The position numbers and the translations under genes are program-made. Of a DNA stretch of 64,000 bases, positions 11,557 to 22,023 are shown one piece after another. Source of the stretch: Tetradesmus obliquus (taxonomy: Eukaryota > Chlorophyta > Chlorophyceae > Sphaeropleales > Scenedesmaceae); contig CP126204.1 of the NCBI GenBank assembly GCA_030272155.1, forward strand, positions 4,703,501 to 4,767,500, written 5' to 3'. Position 1 is the first letter of the stretch; the number at the start of each line of letters is the position of its first letter. The notes beneath the pieces are model-generated. The model searched no databases, was not told the DNA's origin, and was given only the letters and a program-made list of their open reading frames with translations.

Positions 11557-12859
11557 GTGGCGGCAGAGGGCAGTAGGATACAGGATGGTGTGTGTACGTG
11601 TGTAGATAATTTTGTTCATGGTTTTGAGGATCGGTCATGACCGACCTGTCAGCGCAGTTTGTGACATGCTTGTGACAAGCTGGATGCCTGGCATTGCCAG
11701 GCTGACCGTGCAGCAGCCATTGCAGACGCGTCTTGTGTATCTTTGAACCAACATGAAGCAGGCTCACACATCCCCGGTGATAAATGGCCATGCGCGTTGC
11801 TCAGCAGTTTCTTGTACCATAGCTTCGAATTGCTTGTAACAACCCAGCGGTCAACAGCATGCGCTCTTGTCAAGCACTCCGAGTGCCTGAGTAATACAGC
11901 GACGCCCTGGGTGGCCACAAGGGCCACTCAAACCAGCACAAACAGATGCATGGCTAATGCAGCACTGCTGGTGCCATGCTGCGACAGCATGCACTGCAGC
12001 AGCACCTGGCACCTCACGCAGCCTGGACCGTGCATGCAGTTCCAAGCAGGGTGTGGCAGCTGCATACCCGGAGCCATCGCCTCTTTTTAAAGATGACTTT
12101 ATGCATAAATTCATGCATGAAATCATCTAGTGCAGAGCCGTGCCATGTGCTGCTGCAACAATGCAATGCAACAGGCAGACATGCAATGCACCGATCATGA
12201 GCTGCAGGAGCAGCCTCACACAGGCTCTTCAACACTGGCATGCATACTGTGTAGTACATGCCGTACGTGCGGAGCTACATCAATCAAGATCGATTTGGAG
12301 CCGCATGTGCGATGCCTGGTCAAGCATTCATGATCATGCCACTGCGGTGCATCGTGCCATACGCTGCTCATTGGGGCACAGGTGGACATGCACCACGCAG
12401 ATGACAGGTGGACATGCACCACGCAGATGACAGGTGGACATGCACCACGCAGATGACTCATGCTGAGGCATCGGCATGCATGTGATTGTGCGTGCAGCTG
12501 GAGCACAACAGGTGAATGATTGCAGTCTCACTGAAAAACCATCGAGAGCAGGCAGGTGGGCGTGGACACCCCTATATCACAACACCACAGCGTGCACCCT
12601 GGAGCTCGAGGACAACCGCACAACTAGTGCGTCGACAGGGCTGAACACAGCCAGCAGTAATGCAGCTGCGGCTGCGATGCAACGTTGAGCGCATTCAACC
12701 TGGCATGCATGCAACGCGTGCAACCAGTAGCAGCCTGAACTGAGCAGGTGTCGCTGCACAGCCAACACTGCTTTAAGTTCAAGCCTCAGGCGCAGCCTCC
12801 AGCCCTGCAACTGCTGCCGTAACAGCACCATCCTGATCCTGTGACTGCTACCACTGCTG
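11557..12859. other. Intergenic region between convergent genes
   Basis: No protein family is recognisable here. The stretch holds the probable polyadenylation signal of the SCCPDH gene (11835-11839), a three-unit 26-bp repeat (12380-12457) and AT-richer sequence around 12090-12130. It presumably also contains the 3' UTR of the minus-strand MYND gene. Confidence 0.5.
12380..12457. repeat. 26-bp tandem repeat, three identical units
   Basis: Units lie at 12380-12405, 12406-12431 and 12432-12457 and are identical. The core reads ACATGCACCACGCAG. The unit length equals that of the large array at 22024-22775, and both contain CATGCACC. Confidence 0.95.
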
Positions 12860-13619
12860 CTACTGCTGCTGCTGCTGCTGCTGCTGCTGATCCTGCGGCT
12901 GCTGCACATCCTGCTGCTGCTTTTGCTGCTGCTGCTCCTCCCGCCGCTTCTTTGCAGCACGGCAGACCTGCTTGTGGTGTGGCCACATCGCCACCAGGCA
13001 CTCCTTGCTGCAGAAGCGCACAGCCATGCAGCCGCTGCACACACAGGCCTTGCCACCCACCAGCTGCGCCTCACTTGTGTGAGCAATGTTGGTGCAGGCA
13101 GGGTTGTTGCAGCAGCAGCTTGCAGCAAAGTGACCAGAGAAGGCCAGGCACCACTGCTGCAGCTGCTGTGCCAGCTCCTGCACACTCAGTGCATGTAAGT
13201 GCCTGCAGTTTGCTATGTCATGGGCAGCTGCGCTGCTGGGGCTGCTGCTGGCATCGCCGGCCTCTTCTTCTGATGCTGCGGCACGGCTGCTGCTGCTGCT
13301 GCTGCTATCATTGTTGGCCTCTTCTTTCAGTGCTGCGGCGCGCCATGCAGCTGTGCGCGTTGGTGACCATAGCTGCTCAAGCTGTTGCCGCAGGTGCAGC
13401 AGCCCGCTGCTGCTGTCTGCGGCTGCAGCAACCGTCCCTGCCTTGAAGCCTTCAGCAGCTGCATCCACCAGCAGCAGGCACTCCCGAAACCCCTCCACTT
13501 CCAATTCCTTCTCTTCCAATTGCACTGACGCAAGGCGCTCTGCTACCTTGCTGCCCACAAAAAGCAGCCGCACTAGCAGCAGCGACCACGGCACCGCAGC
13601 ACCGCAGGCATAGCCACTG

Positions 13620-13670
<51 letters not shown>

Positions 13671-14650
13671 AGCTTTGCCAGCTGGCCCACAGCAGCAGAT
13701 ATAACCTGCAGCACATCACAACTCATCACGTGCGCAAGCAGCGCACGCTCAAAGAACAGCCCGCCCGGCAAAGCGCCCGGCGTAGCTGGCTGCCGGCTTG
13801 CATGCACTGCAGCCTTCATGAAGGTTGACAACAGCCCGAACAGCTGCTGCTGCTCCTGCTGCTGCTGCTGCTGATCTGCGCTGCCTGCACATGCGCTGGC
13901 AGTGGCGTCCAGCAGCATGCCTGCCAGCAATGCACTTGGGCCGCCGTCTGCCATGCAGAGTTCGTCAAGCACACGGCACATGAGTGCGCACGCCTCACCT
14001 TCCAGCCCAGCAACTTCGGCGGAAGGCGCCCACAGCAGCGGCAGCATCTCACTGCGCAGGAGCTGCTGCAGCAGCGCCAGTATCTCTGCTGACGAGCACC
14101 TGAGTGCTCGCTGCTGCTGCTGGTGCTGTTGCTGCTGCTGCTGCTGCTCTGCTGAGCTGTTTAGGATGGCCACACACCCGTGCACAACAGCCAGCCTAGT
14201 TGAGCAGGAAGATAGCAGTGCCGCTGCTGGGTGCGGCCCCTGCCTGCCCTGCGAGCGGCTGCTGCTGATGCTGCTTTGTGCACAGCCAGGCAGGACACTG
14301 CATTCCTCCTTTGCTGTTGCCTGTTGGTCTGCAGTGGGCGGCGATGCCTTCATGCTGCATGCCACCCGCAGCAGCTGCTGCAGCAGCGTGTGCCGGCAGA
14401 GCGCCAGCTGCGCATGCAGCTCGAAAGCAGGTGGCACTGCTGCAGAGCTGTACATGTGAGAAGAGCTGCTGGCTGCTGTGCCGCTGCTACTTGCTGTGCT
14501 GATGCTGCTTGCTGTGCCAAGCAGCCGCCAGCAGCTCATTGATGGCGGTACTGCCTGCAGCACATTGTCCAAGAATCAATAATCAATAATGCCGGCTTTG
14601 CAGGCTGTGCTGCTACTGCTGCCACCGCCACTGCTGCTGCTGCCACCGCC

Positions 14651-14717
<67 letters not shown>

Positions 14718-14742
14718 TGAATGCCACCACGGCTGCCGCTGC

Positions 14743-14817
<75 letters not shown>

Positions 14818-15130
14818 AGATACCGAGACTGCTTGCTCGTTCAGCTACATCCATCAGCAGCAGCGGCACCGGCATCGCCATGGTTGCCAACTGCACATGC
14901 TGCCTGGACAGCTGCGCTACTGTTGGCAGCGGGCCCCCAGGCCACTTTGCTTTGCCAAGCAGCCACAGCGGCTGAGCTGCCGTGTGCACAGCCTCCCGAA
15001 AGGCTGCACACGCTGTGGTGCATGTGGTGTATTTGCGTGCTGCTACTGCTGCCTGGTGCAGCAGGGCCTGTGGCAGCTTGAGATCCTGCCACAGCTGCAG
15101 GTGATACGGCACAGCAGGCACTTCTGCTTC

Positions 15131-15165
<35 letters not shown>

Positions 15166-15646
15166 TGTTTGTACTGCGACTGGCGCTTTCTTTCCAAGCA
15201 CGTGTGGCCAGCGCTGAGGCGTGCTCCTGCAGCATGAGCTGTGCCATCACAGCAGTCATGACCAGCGTCAGCTGCCCAAAGAAGAATGAATGACCTGCCA
15301 GTGCCGCACGCTCGCACGCCTCCGCACTGCTGGCTGAGCCGTGCGGCTGAGTGCTACGCAGGCGCTGCTGCTGCCAGCTGCGGATCAGCAACCTCCCAAA
15401 CTGGATGCACGCTGCGATGTTAACGCCCACATGAACAGCACTAACAGCATGTGCTGCGCTGCGATTGTGCTGAGCAGCTGCTGCTGCCCTGAGGGCTGCT
15501 ACTGCGAGCCGTGCTGCTGGGGCAGCCAAGGCTGCGCTGAACAATGCTGCTGGCTCTATGCTGCTTAGCATGGACATGAGTCTCAGCAGCTCAGCGGGCA
15601 GGCTGAAGGCCGCAGGCGGCAGGCCCACCACGTGATGGGCGCTGAC

Positions 15647-15680
<34 letters not shown>

Positions 15681-16330
15681 GTGCTGCTGCTGCTGCTGCC
15701 GCTGCTGCTACTGGTGCTAGTGCTGTTGCTGCTGCTGGTGTCAGTGGTGCTGGCCTGTTCAAGCACTGCTGCTACATCTGTCACGGCCAATGATAGCTGC
15801 CGCAGCAGACTGGCACGCCAGATCTCAGGTAGCAATGCGCCAGCTGCGGCATCATGTCCTTCTTTTGCTGCTTCCAGTGCTGCTGCCGTGCTGTTGCTGC
15901 TGCTGTTGCTGCTGCCGGCAGGGCTGCCCTCTACCGTGTTAGCGCTGTGCAGCTCTCCTGCAGCTGTTGATGGCTGCTGCTGCTGCAGCAGCAGCTGCTG
16001 CAGCTGCTGCACTTGCTGTTGCCTCTGCCAGTTTCCAACTATGAACAGCACTGGAACAAGTGCTCGGATCACATGCATCACACGCACTGCATATCCTTCT
16101 GTGCGCCAGTCATGCGGCTGCTTGCGCTCTGCCAAGACAGCAGCTGCGGCTTCAGACAACGATGGGAAGACTATCCCCTTGATCACTGTCTCCACTACAA
16201 CATCGGGGATTGCTGCAGGCTGCGCAGCCAACGCGAGAATGGTCTGGCAAGCTGCCTCTAGCTGCTTTCTGTCCATGAGCTGCTGTGATGCGTCCAACCA
16301 GGCCTCGACAGCAACATCTGCTGATTCCAT
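12860..16330 (-). CDS. MYND zinc-finger protein, algal low-complexity type
   Basis: Two long minus-strand segments lie in the same reading frame: 16330-14579 and 14575-12860. They are separated only by a TGA at 14578-14576. The likely start is the ATG at 16330 (MESADVAVEAWLDASQQLM). The body is helical, Leu/Ala-rich, with poly-Ser and poly-Gln inserts from CTG tracts. A C-terminal MYND-type finger has Cys/His ligands in the order CVCSGC, FCSKEC and HHKQVC, followed by a Gln-rich tail ending at a TAG (12862-12860). MYND fingers bind proline-rich protein partners. The TGA lies beside a long poly-Ser stretch, so it may be inside an intron; I could not find a donor/acceptor pair with fully convincing phase. 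Function beyond the finger is unknown. Confidence 0.7.
14576..14578 (-). other. In-frame TGA splitting the MYND ORF
   Basis: Both flanks are open in the same frame for more than 570 codons each. A branch-like TTGAT and a CTGCAG acceptor (AG at 14556-14555) lie just downstream in the gene's direction, which favours an intron covering the stop. Confidence 0.6.
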
Positions 16331-16703
16331 CACTAAAAACGCGGTGACACGGCGATCGATCTGTTCAGCCCAGCGTATAAGCACAAGGCACGAGAGAATC
16401 ACGTCCAAGGTAGCATGCTTCAGCTTTGTGGCAGCTATGGAGCACAGGAAAACCGCAAGAGCATGCTATCCAAGAAACGTGTACTGAGATGGAAACATGC
16501 CAGAGCGATAACCAAACTGCAGTTCGTAATCCTCGACCCAAAAGCTCGAGTGCCAGAACCTCCCCAAGGCCTGTACGCCACAGGCTGGCCGGAGCAGCAG
16601 AGAGATACGAAACAATAACACCATTGGTTACGCGTGGTTAAAGCAAAATTGGCATCGAGGACAGCTATCAGCAGCCAGAAATGACAGGTGCCTGTATGGT
16701 GTA
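16331..16703. other. Short intergenic stretch upstream of the MYND gene
   Basis: The interval holds the presumed promoter and 5' UTR of the minus-strand MYND gene and ends at the transposon's target duplication. I see no other feature. Confidence 0.4.
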
Positions 16704-16706
16704 CTG
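16704..16706. other. Left target-site duplication (CTG)
   Basis: CTG directly before the left CACTG terminus equals the CTG directly after the right terminus. Removing the element leaves GTGTA-CTG-TACAC, a near-palindromic empty site. Confidence 0.8.
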
Positions 16707-16736
16707 CACTGTCAGCTGACCCCCCCTGTTTCAGCA
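16707..16736 (+). repeat. Left terminal inverted repeat of the CACTA element
   Basis: Thirty bases that pair with the reverse complement of 21783-21812 with one mismatch (G versus A at position 9). Confidence 0.93.
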
Positions 16737-17130
16737 ACTTTCAGCCACTGGCAGCTGGTGAATCCAGCAGTATTCAGTGCTGAATCTGTGCAGTTAATGT
16801 TACTTAATGTTGCCGAAAACGCTGAATTTGCGGAACAGCGTAGCTTTTTCAGTGTGCTTTCAGCGTTTTTAAGCAATATTCACTGCCTGCTGCTGAAAAA
16901 TTCACCGCGAGTAAAAGCGCGCGATAATTCAGCGGCGTCTTTCAGCACTGAAAGATCGTTGATAATCGAGTGATATCGAGTAATAATTCACCTCTTTCTG
17001 CCGCTGATAATGGCGGAAATCTTCACTGGGACTGGATTATTCACTGTCTTTCCCTGCCGAATTCTGCGCACAATTTCACCAAAATTTCGTTGATTTCTGG
17101 GGACGGCTGATAATTCAGCAAATACGGGGC
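16737..17130. promoter_or_regulatory. Left subterminal repeat zone of the CACTA element
   Basis: Roughly a dozen TTCAG/CTGAA motifs in both orientations lie in markedly AT-richer DNA than the rest of the window. In CACTA elements such clusters bind the transposon-encoded proteins. Confidence 0.6.
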
Positions 17131-17462
17131 AGCGGGGGTGATCAGGGGCTTGCCATGCAGGTGCTGCTTGGGATCTGGGTGACGTTACCGCTCAGGCTGC
17201 AAACACCTGCTCCAACTACTGTACAACACCCATTGCACCATATGGCATGCATGCCGTGCGCACAAATGGTGCATGTGCACACCAAGTGCACATATTCATC
17301 ATCATCATGATCATCATCAAGCTCATATTTTGCAGCTGGTCCAGCGCTGTAGGCGGTGGCCCTGCCGCTGGTTGATGCAGCGTGGTGCCCTGCATGAACA
17401 GAAGAATGGAGGACGCGTGCCACACACTTGGGTTGGTGCTTGTATTCAACGATCGCAGCTGC

Positions 17463-18603
17463 TCAACTAGGTAACACAAAACTATGCTGTTTCGCCACGC
17501 GCAAGCATGCTAAGCCTTGTAGCTTGCATTGAGCATGTAAGTCTGCAGTGACTGCACTCACGTGGCAGTGGCCTCCAGCGTGTTGCGCTGCATCACTTGT
17601 AGTCTGTAGTTCTGGCGGCGCAGGTGAAGGCGCCGCATGCTGCTGAGACAGAGCGCAGCCCGATGTTGCACCACCTGTGCTCAATGCCGGGGCCATCGTT
17701 GATGCAGCCGCTGCTTCTTGACTGCCCATCTCCGCCCTGTGCTGCTGCTGCTGCTGCTGCAGCAGCTGCTGCCGGTCAAGATCGTGAATAAGATCGTGTG
17801 TTGCTGGAAGGCCAGGAATGCACCTGCTGCTGCTGCTGCTGCTGTTGCCGTCATGCGCGTGAGACGGCACTGTGTCATGCTGCAGCCCCCTGAATAGGTG
17901 TGTGCGCAGTACACCATCTGAAAGCCCTGCTGACAATGCTGTCGTGGCTGCTGCTGTCGCGGCATAGGCATCGGCATTGTAGCTGCTGCCAAAGGCGTTG
18001 CTAAACATGTTGCCCGCCGCGAACGCCCCTTGCTGCATGGCATGCTGGTGACTGATCAGGGGGCATGCCCCCCGGCAATGTCGCCACCGCCGCCGCCTCT
18101 GCTGCTGCAGTCTGCCCAAAGCCAGCCATTTCAGAAAGCGAGAACTGCTGAGGGTGCAGCGCCCCTGCTGCTGCTGCTGCTGCTGCAGCAACGTCTGCCG
18201 CAGATACGCTGCCGGGTGTGTTGCCAAACATGACCTGCGGGTATCCAACAGCTCCTGCTGCTGCTGCTGCCGCGGCTGCTAGTGTGGACGCAGTCTGCGC
18301 TATGCCAGCAGCAGCAAAAAACTGTTGCTGCGTTGGCGTGGCCCACAATGTTGCAGCTACAGCAGCCTGTGCTGCTGCGTATAAGCTGTCAGGCGTGTGA
18401 CCAAACATGAACTGCTGTGGCCCCACAGCTCCTGCTGCGGCGGCTGCTGCTGCTGCTGCTGCTGCTGTTGTGGTGTGCCACAAGTCAGCAGTGCTGAACA
18501 TGTGCTGCTGTGAGTGCAGTGGCCATGCTGCTGCTGCTGCTGTGGTGCCCAGGTGATCACCGTGGCAAGGCTCACTGTTCAAAGAGCCATGCTTGGCCTG
18601 CAT
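17463..18603 (-). CDS. Ala/Gln-rich tandem-repeat protein within the CACTA element, one frame change
   Basis: It starts at the ATG at 18603. The N-terminal part carries repeats of about 50-60 residues alternating poly-Ala with blocks such as GAVGPQQFMFGHTPDSLYAA and GAVGYPQVMFGNTPGS. The first frame stops at 18001, but a second minus frame (from about 18070 to 17463) continues the same repeat style (MFSNAFGSSYNADAYAA). A single-base shift near the C6/G5 homopolymers at 18058-18076 would join them, or a short intron might. No domain is recognised. It may be transposon cargo or a host gene captured between the TIRs. The poly-Ala stretches derive from GCT/CTG repeats. Confidence 0.5.
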
Positions 18604-18713
18604 TCAGTCGACACAAACCACTGGTCATGGCTCGCGATCGGTGATATCCCCTGTACAGGGCCACATGTGGCAACTTGATGTGTCCAACTGCTGGTGCTTC
18701 CAACTGCCCTCTG

Positions 18714-18992
18714 CTAACCCACCTTTCGCCTAGCCCGCAGGTGGCGCCTCTTCTTCTTTTCCTTCTCCTCATTTGGTGGCCCTTTGCACCAGCCGCGCTC
18801 CTTGTGCACTGCCAGGCAGTCCGGGTGGCAGGCCGGCTTGAGGCAGCCATCACAGTTGACCTTGTATACGCCACAGTTCCTGCCATTACGAATGTCTGGG
18901 TTAGGCTTCTTTGTGCAGTCCTTCGCGAGTACACATCGCTGCCTCTTTTCAGTTTCTGGCTCGCTTTCAATCTCGCTGTCAAGCGCCATCAT
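18714..18992 (-). CDS. Cys-rich zinc-binding-like ORF with basic tail
   Basis: 92 codons from an ATG at 18992. An acidic start (DSEIESEPETE) is followed by a Cys/His cluster: CVLAKDC, then NCGVYKVNCDGC, CHPDC, AVHKERGWC. The tail is strongly basic (KEKKKRRHLRARRKV) and looks like a nuclear localisation signal. The layout resembles cysteine-rich C-terminal domains of DNA transposases (for example the piggyBac cross-brace domain), but similarity is only in ligand pattern. It could be the last exon of a transposase or a separate DNA-binding accessory protein. Confidence 0.5.
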   Translation of the reverse strand: MMALDSEIESEPETEKRQRCVLAKDCTKKPNPDIRNGRNCGVYKVNCDGCLKPACHPDCLAVHKERGWCKGPPNEEKEKKKRRHLRARRKVG

Positions 18993-19669
18993 GCAGTAAA
19001 AATTTCAAAGTTGAAGCCTGCAGTCAGGCTGACGCTTGCGGCCACTGGTCAAGACAGGCAAGTTCAAATGTCTTGAGAGCGACTGACAGCAACGGGTGTT
19101 TATTGAGCCCCAAGCCTCCAAGCACCGCATATTGTGCTGCAAAAGTTTTATGTAGTTTATATTAATAACTTGAGGGCCAGTGAGCATAGTACTGTGGTGT
19201 ATGACCTCCCGGCATGCCTTGCGCTCAATTGCTCTCAGGCACCAGGTCTCTTGCACGTCAGTTTCTTGCGCTGAATAACGCTCAATTGTAATAGCGTTGT
19301 TTTTAGGGGTGCGACGTTTGCCGTGCACCACACGCGTGCTCCGAGCAACTGGAAGCAGTACTGGCCTTGAGGGAACTGGCTTGGATGTGGGTCAATCTTG
19401 TGTGCATGCTCATGTTTTACATGAAATGCTCATTTATCGGTCAATATCCAATAATAAGCCACAAGATGAAAGCACGCCTAGACAAGGATAGCATGTTGTA
19501 CATGGTGTGCCTGTGAATACACCTTGGCACATGCATGTGCATGTCATGTGTGTGCTCTTGACCCGTCCAGTCACCCATGAGATAATAATGATGTCTACCA
19601 CATATGCTTGCAGTCAATGTATTTGGAGTTCCTGTGCAACACCACCCATTTGCCCTGTGCTGTATGAGT

Positions 19670-20560
19670 CTAACAATGAGGCACGAGCACTGGGTGTGTG
19701 GGCAATATCCTGCGAATAGGCCACATGTCATCTGCGCGCGGCTGACTGAAGTTGCGTGAAATGATAGGGCAGTCCTCAAGAGGCCTCGAGGCACGGCCAC
19801 AGCGCACCAGCTGGGTCTGCTGGTCATGTGAATAAGCAAACCACTTCACATCAGCAACGTTGCTCAATGTTAACATGCTCAAAAGCTGGCTGCGAAGGGC
19901 TGTGCTCGCTTGCAGGTGTCCTATGCTTGTACATAGCCTGTATGCAACCAAAGAAGATGCCCTCATCAGTGTCAATCATAACAATGCAATTCTTGCCATT
20001 GAATGACTGGCATTGGCTTTGAGAAGTGAATGGTACACCATGCACCTTGACACGATGCAGTGGCTCAAACTCCATTCGGGGCCCGTTTGCCATGAACACT
20101 AGTTGCGCAGGCTTGCCCGCAGACTCTGCCCAACCGCTCCATCTAGGTAGCAACTGCAAGGTCAGGGCCTGAGGCAGGCGGCCCCGCTGCTGCTGACCAA
20201 TTGCAGCGAGATACTCATCCCCCAACCCAAATACACTGGATCTTCACGCAAGTAGTATGTGTGCATGTACCACAGCAACCGCTCGTATTCCTGTGTGCCC
20301 CCGTGTGGGCCATCGCGCTTGGGCGTGTAAGGCTTCTGCGCATGTGACATCACCTCAACGTGGAACCCATCGATGCTGTTTGAGTTGGTGTAAGCCCAAG
20401 GCGGCATCACAACAGAATCAGCAATGCGTGTGCGGTGGAACAGTTGGCTAAACAGCAGGCGCTCAGTATCATGCTTGTGTTGCTGACCTCCTGGCATCGG
20501 AGTTTGCTGCTCCGCACCATCCACCCCATCTTCTCCACTGTTCATCACATCATGGGTCAT
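19670..20560 (-). pseudogene. Frameshifted C-terminal part of a CACTA-type transposase
   Basis: Three minus-strand reading frames carry consecutive pieces of one protein: about 20560-20220 (PPWAYTNSNSIDGFHVEVM, then YLREDPVYLGWG), 20222-19855 (LHRVKVHGVPFTSQ, IDTDEGIFFGCIQAMYKH) and 19870-19670 (VADVKWFAYSHDQQTQLV...). The order 'v.G..F.t', 'FFG.I', 'WF' and a terminal block before a C-terminal VLVPH is the layout of the tail of TNP2-like CACTA transposases (DUF4216 region). The breaks fall at a GGGGG run near 20220 and near 19860. They look like two one-base indels, so the gene is broken or the assembly has homopolymer errors. Confidence 0.5.
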
Positions 20561-20594
20561 CGCTGCCAGGTTTGGTGTGGCTGCAGTTGGCAGC

Positions 20595-21248
20595 ATGCTG
20601 GCGTGCAAGCTCACAATTGTGTCTGTTGCAACAGACGTGTTGTTTCTGGTAGGGGCTGCAGGCAGCCGAACGGGGGGCCATGTAGACCCTGCTGCTGTTG
20701 TGACGTTTGCGTGGTTGCTGCATACCGGCTTGCCGTCAGACCATATGCAGCAGCTGCAGCAATCAGCGCTTGCTACTTGGTTGTTCATCAGTCCTGCTGT
20801 CTTCAAGGACCGTGCATTGCTGGACATGTTGTTGGATGCGCTGCTGTCAATCAAGGCTGTGACGGCGTGGGACAAAGACAGACCCAAACGGCAGCAAGCT
20901 TGGGATCTGCTGATGGGCAGCAAGCATGGCACCCTTCCGCTGAGTCTCACAATGATGCACCATGTGCTGGAAAAGATGGGCAAGCACGCCAAGTTGGTTG
21001 AGCAAAAGGCTGGGCAGGGTGTGTGGGTGCCCCCTGGCTGGCTGCACTGGGTCTTCAACAACCAGGCATGCTTCAAGATTGCATATGAAGTGTGCCCCAC
21101 CACACATGCTGCAGCGTGTTGCTACATGCAGTGGCGTGTGCGCTTTAGCTTTTGGACAGATGACAAGGAGGGGGGTTACATCTGTGTGCGCAAGCTGGTG
21201 ATGGAGGCATTCGGCCGCTGGTGCAAGTCATGCCCTCCATCATCTTAG
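20595..21248 (+). CDS. JmjC-like Fe(II)/2-oxoglutarate dioxygenase ORF inside the CACTA element
   Basis: 217 residues from the first in-frame ATG at 20595; the frame is open upstream to 20487, so an upstream exon or earlier start is possible. The segment GGHVDPAAVVTFAW supplies the HxD iron ligands (His29, Asp31). The segment VPPGWLHWVFNNQACFKIAY supplies the distal His (His151) in the classic JmjC 'PPGW.H.V.N' context, with a following Lys (161). The spacing of about 120 residues fits a JmjC core. Such enzymes hydroxylate or demethylate protein or nucleic-acid substrates in the nucleus. It lies divergently from the transposase remnant with overlapping upstream sequence. It could be cargo or an epigenetic accessory of the element. 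The substrate is unknown. Confidence 0.65.
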   Translation: MLACKLTIVSVATDVLFLVGAAGSRTGGHVDPAAVVTFAWLLHTGLPSDHMQQLQQSALATWLFISPAVFKDRALLDMLLDALLSIKAVTAWDKDRPKRQQAWDLLMGSKHGTLPLSLTMMHHVLEKMGKHAKLVEQKAGQGVWVPPGWLHWVFNNQACFKIAYEVCPTTHAAACCYMQWRVRFSFWTDDKEGGYICVRKLVMEAFGRWCKSCPPSS

Positions 21249-21782
21249 ATGGTGCAACCACACTGTTGGTGTGTGTTTGTCACTGCTCAGCATGGGACTT
21301 GCCACAGATGTGCCAATTTGATTTGAATGCTTGGACCATGTGTGTGCATTGTGCGAGGGACTCTGTTGCATTCACATGGGCAGCGGGCAGGCAAGCACTA
21401 GAGCAGATGTGCGTGTGTGGCACATGCGCACTTGAACTTCAGTCACTTTGCTGTGAAAGGTTCAACAGAGTGTGATGCATTTGGTCGTTGCCCAATGAGC
21501 CTAACATATGCTAACAAACGAATGTTCTTCCTGTTATCGTGTAACAGCCAACCTGTGGACCAGCAGTGAACCATGTTTCAGTGTGGGGTATGGCACAGCC
21601 ATAGTGCCGCTATGGCCAGTGGCCTAAAGATGATGACAATTTCAGGGATACTCAGCAGTGAGGAATGCTGAAAGTGTGCACCCAAGAAATTAATTGTTTT
21701 CAGCCAACTTCAGAGGCCAGCTGAAAAATTCACTGCAGTCAGCAGAATTCAGTGGTGCAGGCGCTGAATTTTGCCTAATGTC

Positions 21783-21812
21783 TGCTGAAACAGGGGGGGT
21801 CAGTTGACAGTG
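21783..21812 (-). repeat. Right terminal inverted repeat of the CACTA element
   Basis: Reverse complement of the left TIR with one mismatch; ends ...ACAGTG at 21812, followed by the CTG target duplication at 21813-21815. Confidence 0.93.
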
Positions 21813-22023
21813 CTGTACACTACGATTTGCATTCGAAGCTGCTGGAAAGACACTTTGCAACAGCTTAATGTGTGTTACACTACGAGAACACACAATATTC
21901 CATGAAAACAGTAGCATCTGGCAGTGTGCGTACCCTTCAAGACAAGCTGGCAGGCCACCTCATCAACCTACCCGCGCTGCAATCAGCTACAGCTGCAGTT
22001 TGTCAGCGTCCACGCTCATCTGG

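Larger units (their letters stand above)
16707..21812. mobile_element. CACTA (EnSpm-like) DNA transposon, 5,106 bp, with cargo genes
   Basis: The ends are 30-bp terminal inverted repeats (16707-16736 and 21783-21812) matching at 29 of 30 positions, starting CACTGTCA and ending TTTCAGCA, with a run of seven C. CACTG is the diagnostic CACTR terminus of this superfamily. The flanking trinucleotide is CTG on both sides (16704-16706, 21813-21815), the 3-bp target duplication expected for CACTA. Subterminal zones (16737-17130 and 21620-21782) are AT-rich and crowded with TTCAGC/GCTGAA motifs, typical transposase-binding arrays. Inside are a minus-strand transposase-tail remnant (19670-20560), a minus-strand Cys-rich ORF (18714-18992), a minus-strand Ala/Gln-repeat ORF (17463-18603) and a plus-strand JmjC-like ORF (20595-21248). 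No intact DDE catalytic domain is visible, so it is probably non-autonomous now. Confidence 0.88.

Noticed and set aside
14576..14578. Selenocysteine codon in the MYND gene
   Set aside because: There is no selenoprotein context at the TGA (no family Cys at that position) and it lies in a poly-Ser/CTG region likely to be intronic.
14717..15217. Plus-strand Ala-rich ORFs over CTG tracts (also 12841-13446 and 46688-47107)
   Set aside because: They are antisense shadows of Gln/Ser-coding tracts in the MYND and VPS9 genes.
20162..21103. Minus-strand 313-residue ORF as a single gene
   Set aside because: Only its downstream end (about 20560-20220) reads like the transposase tail. The upstream half is the antisense of the JmjC-like ORF, which has the better motif support.
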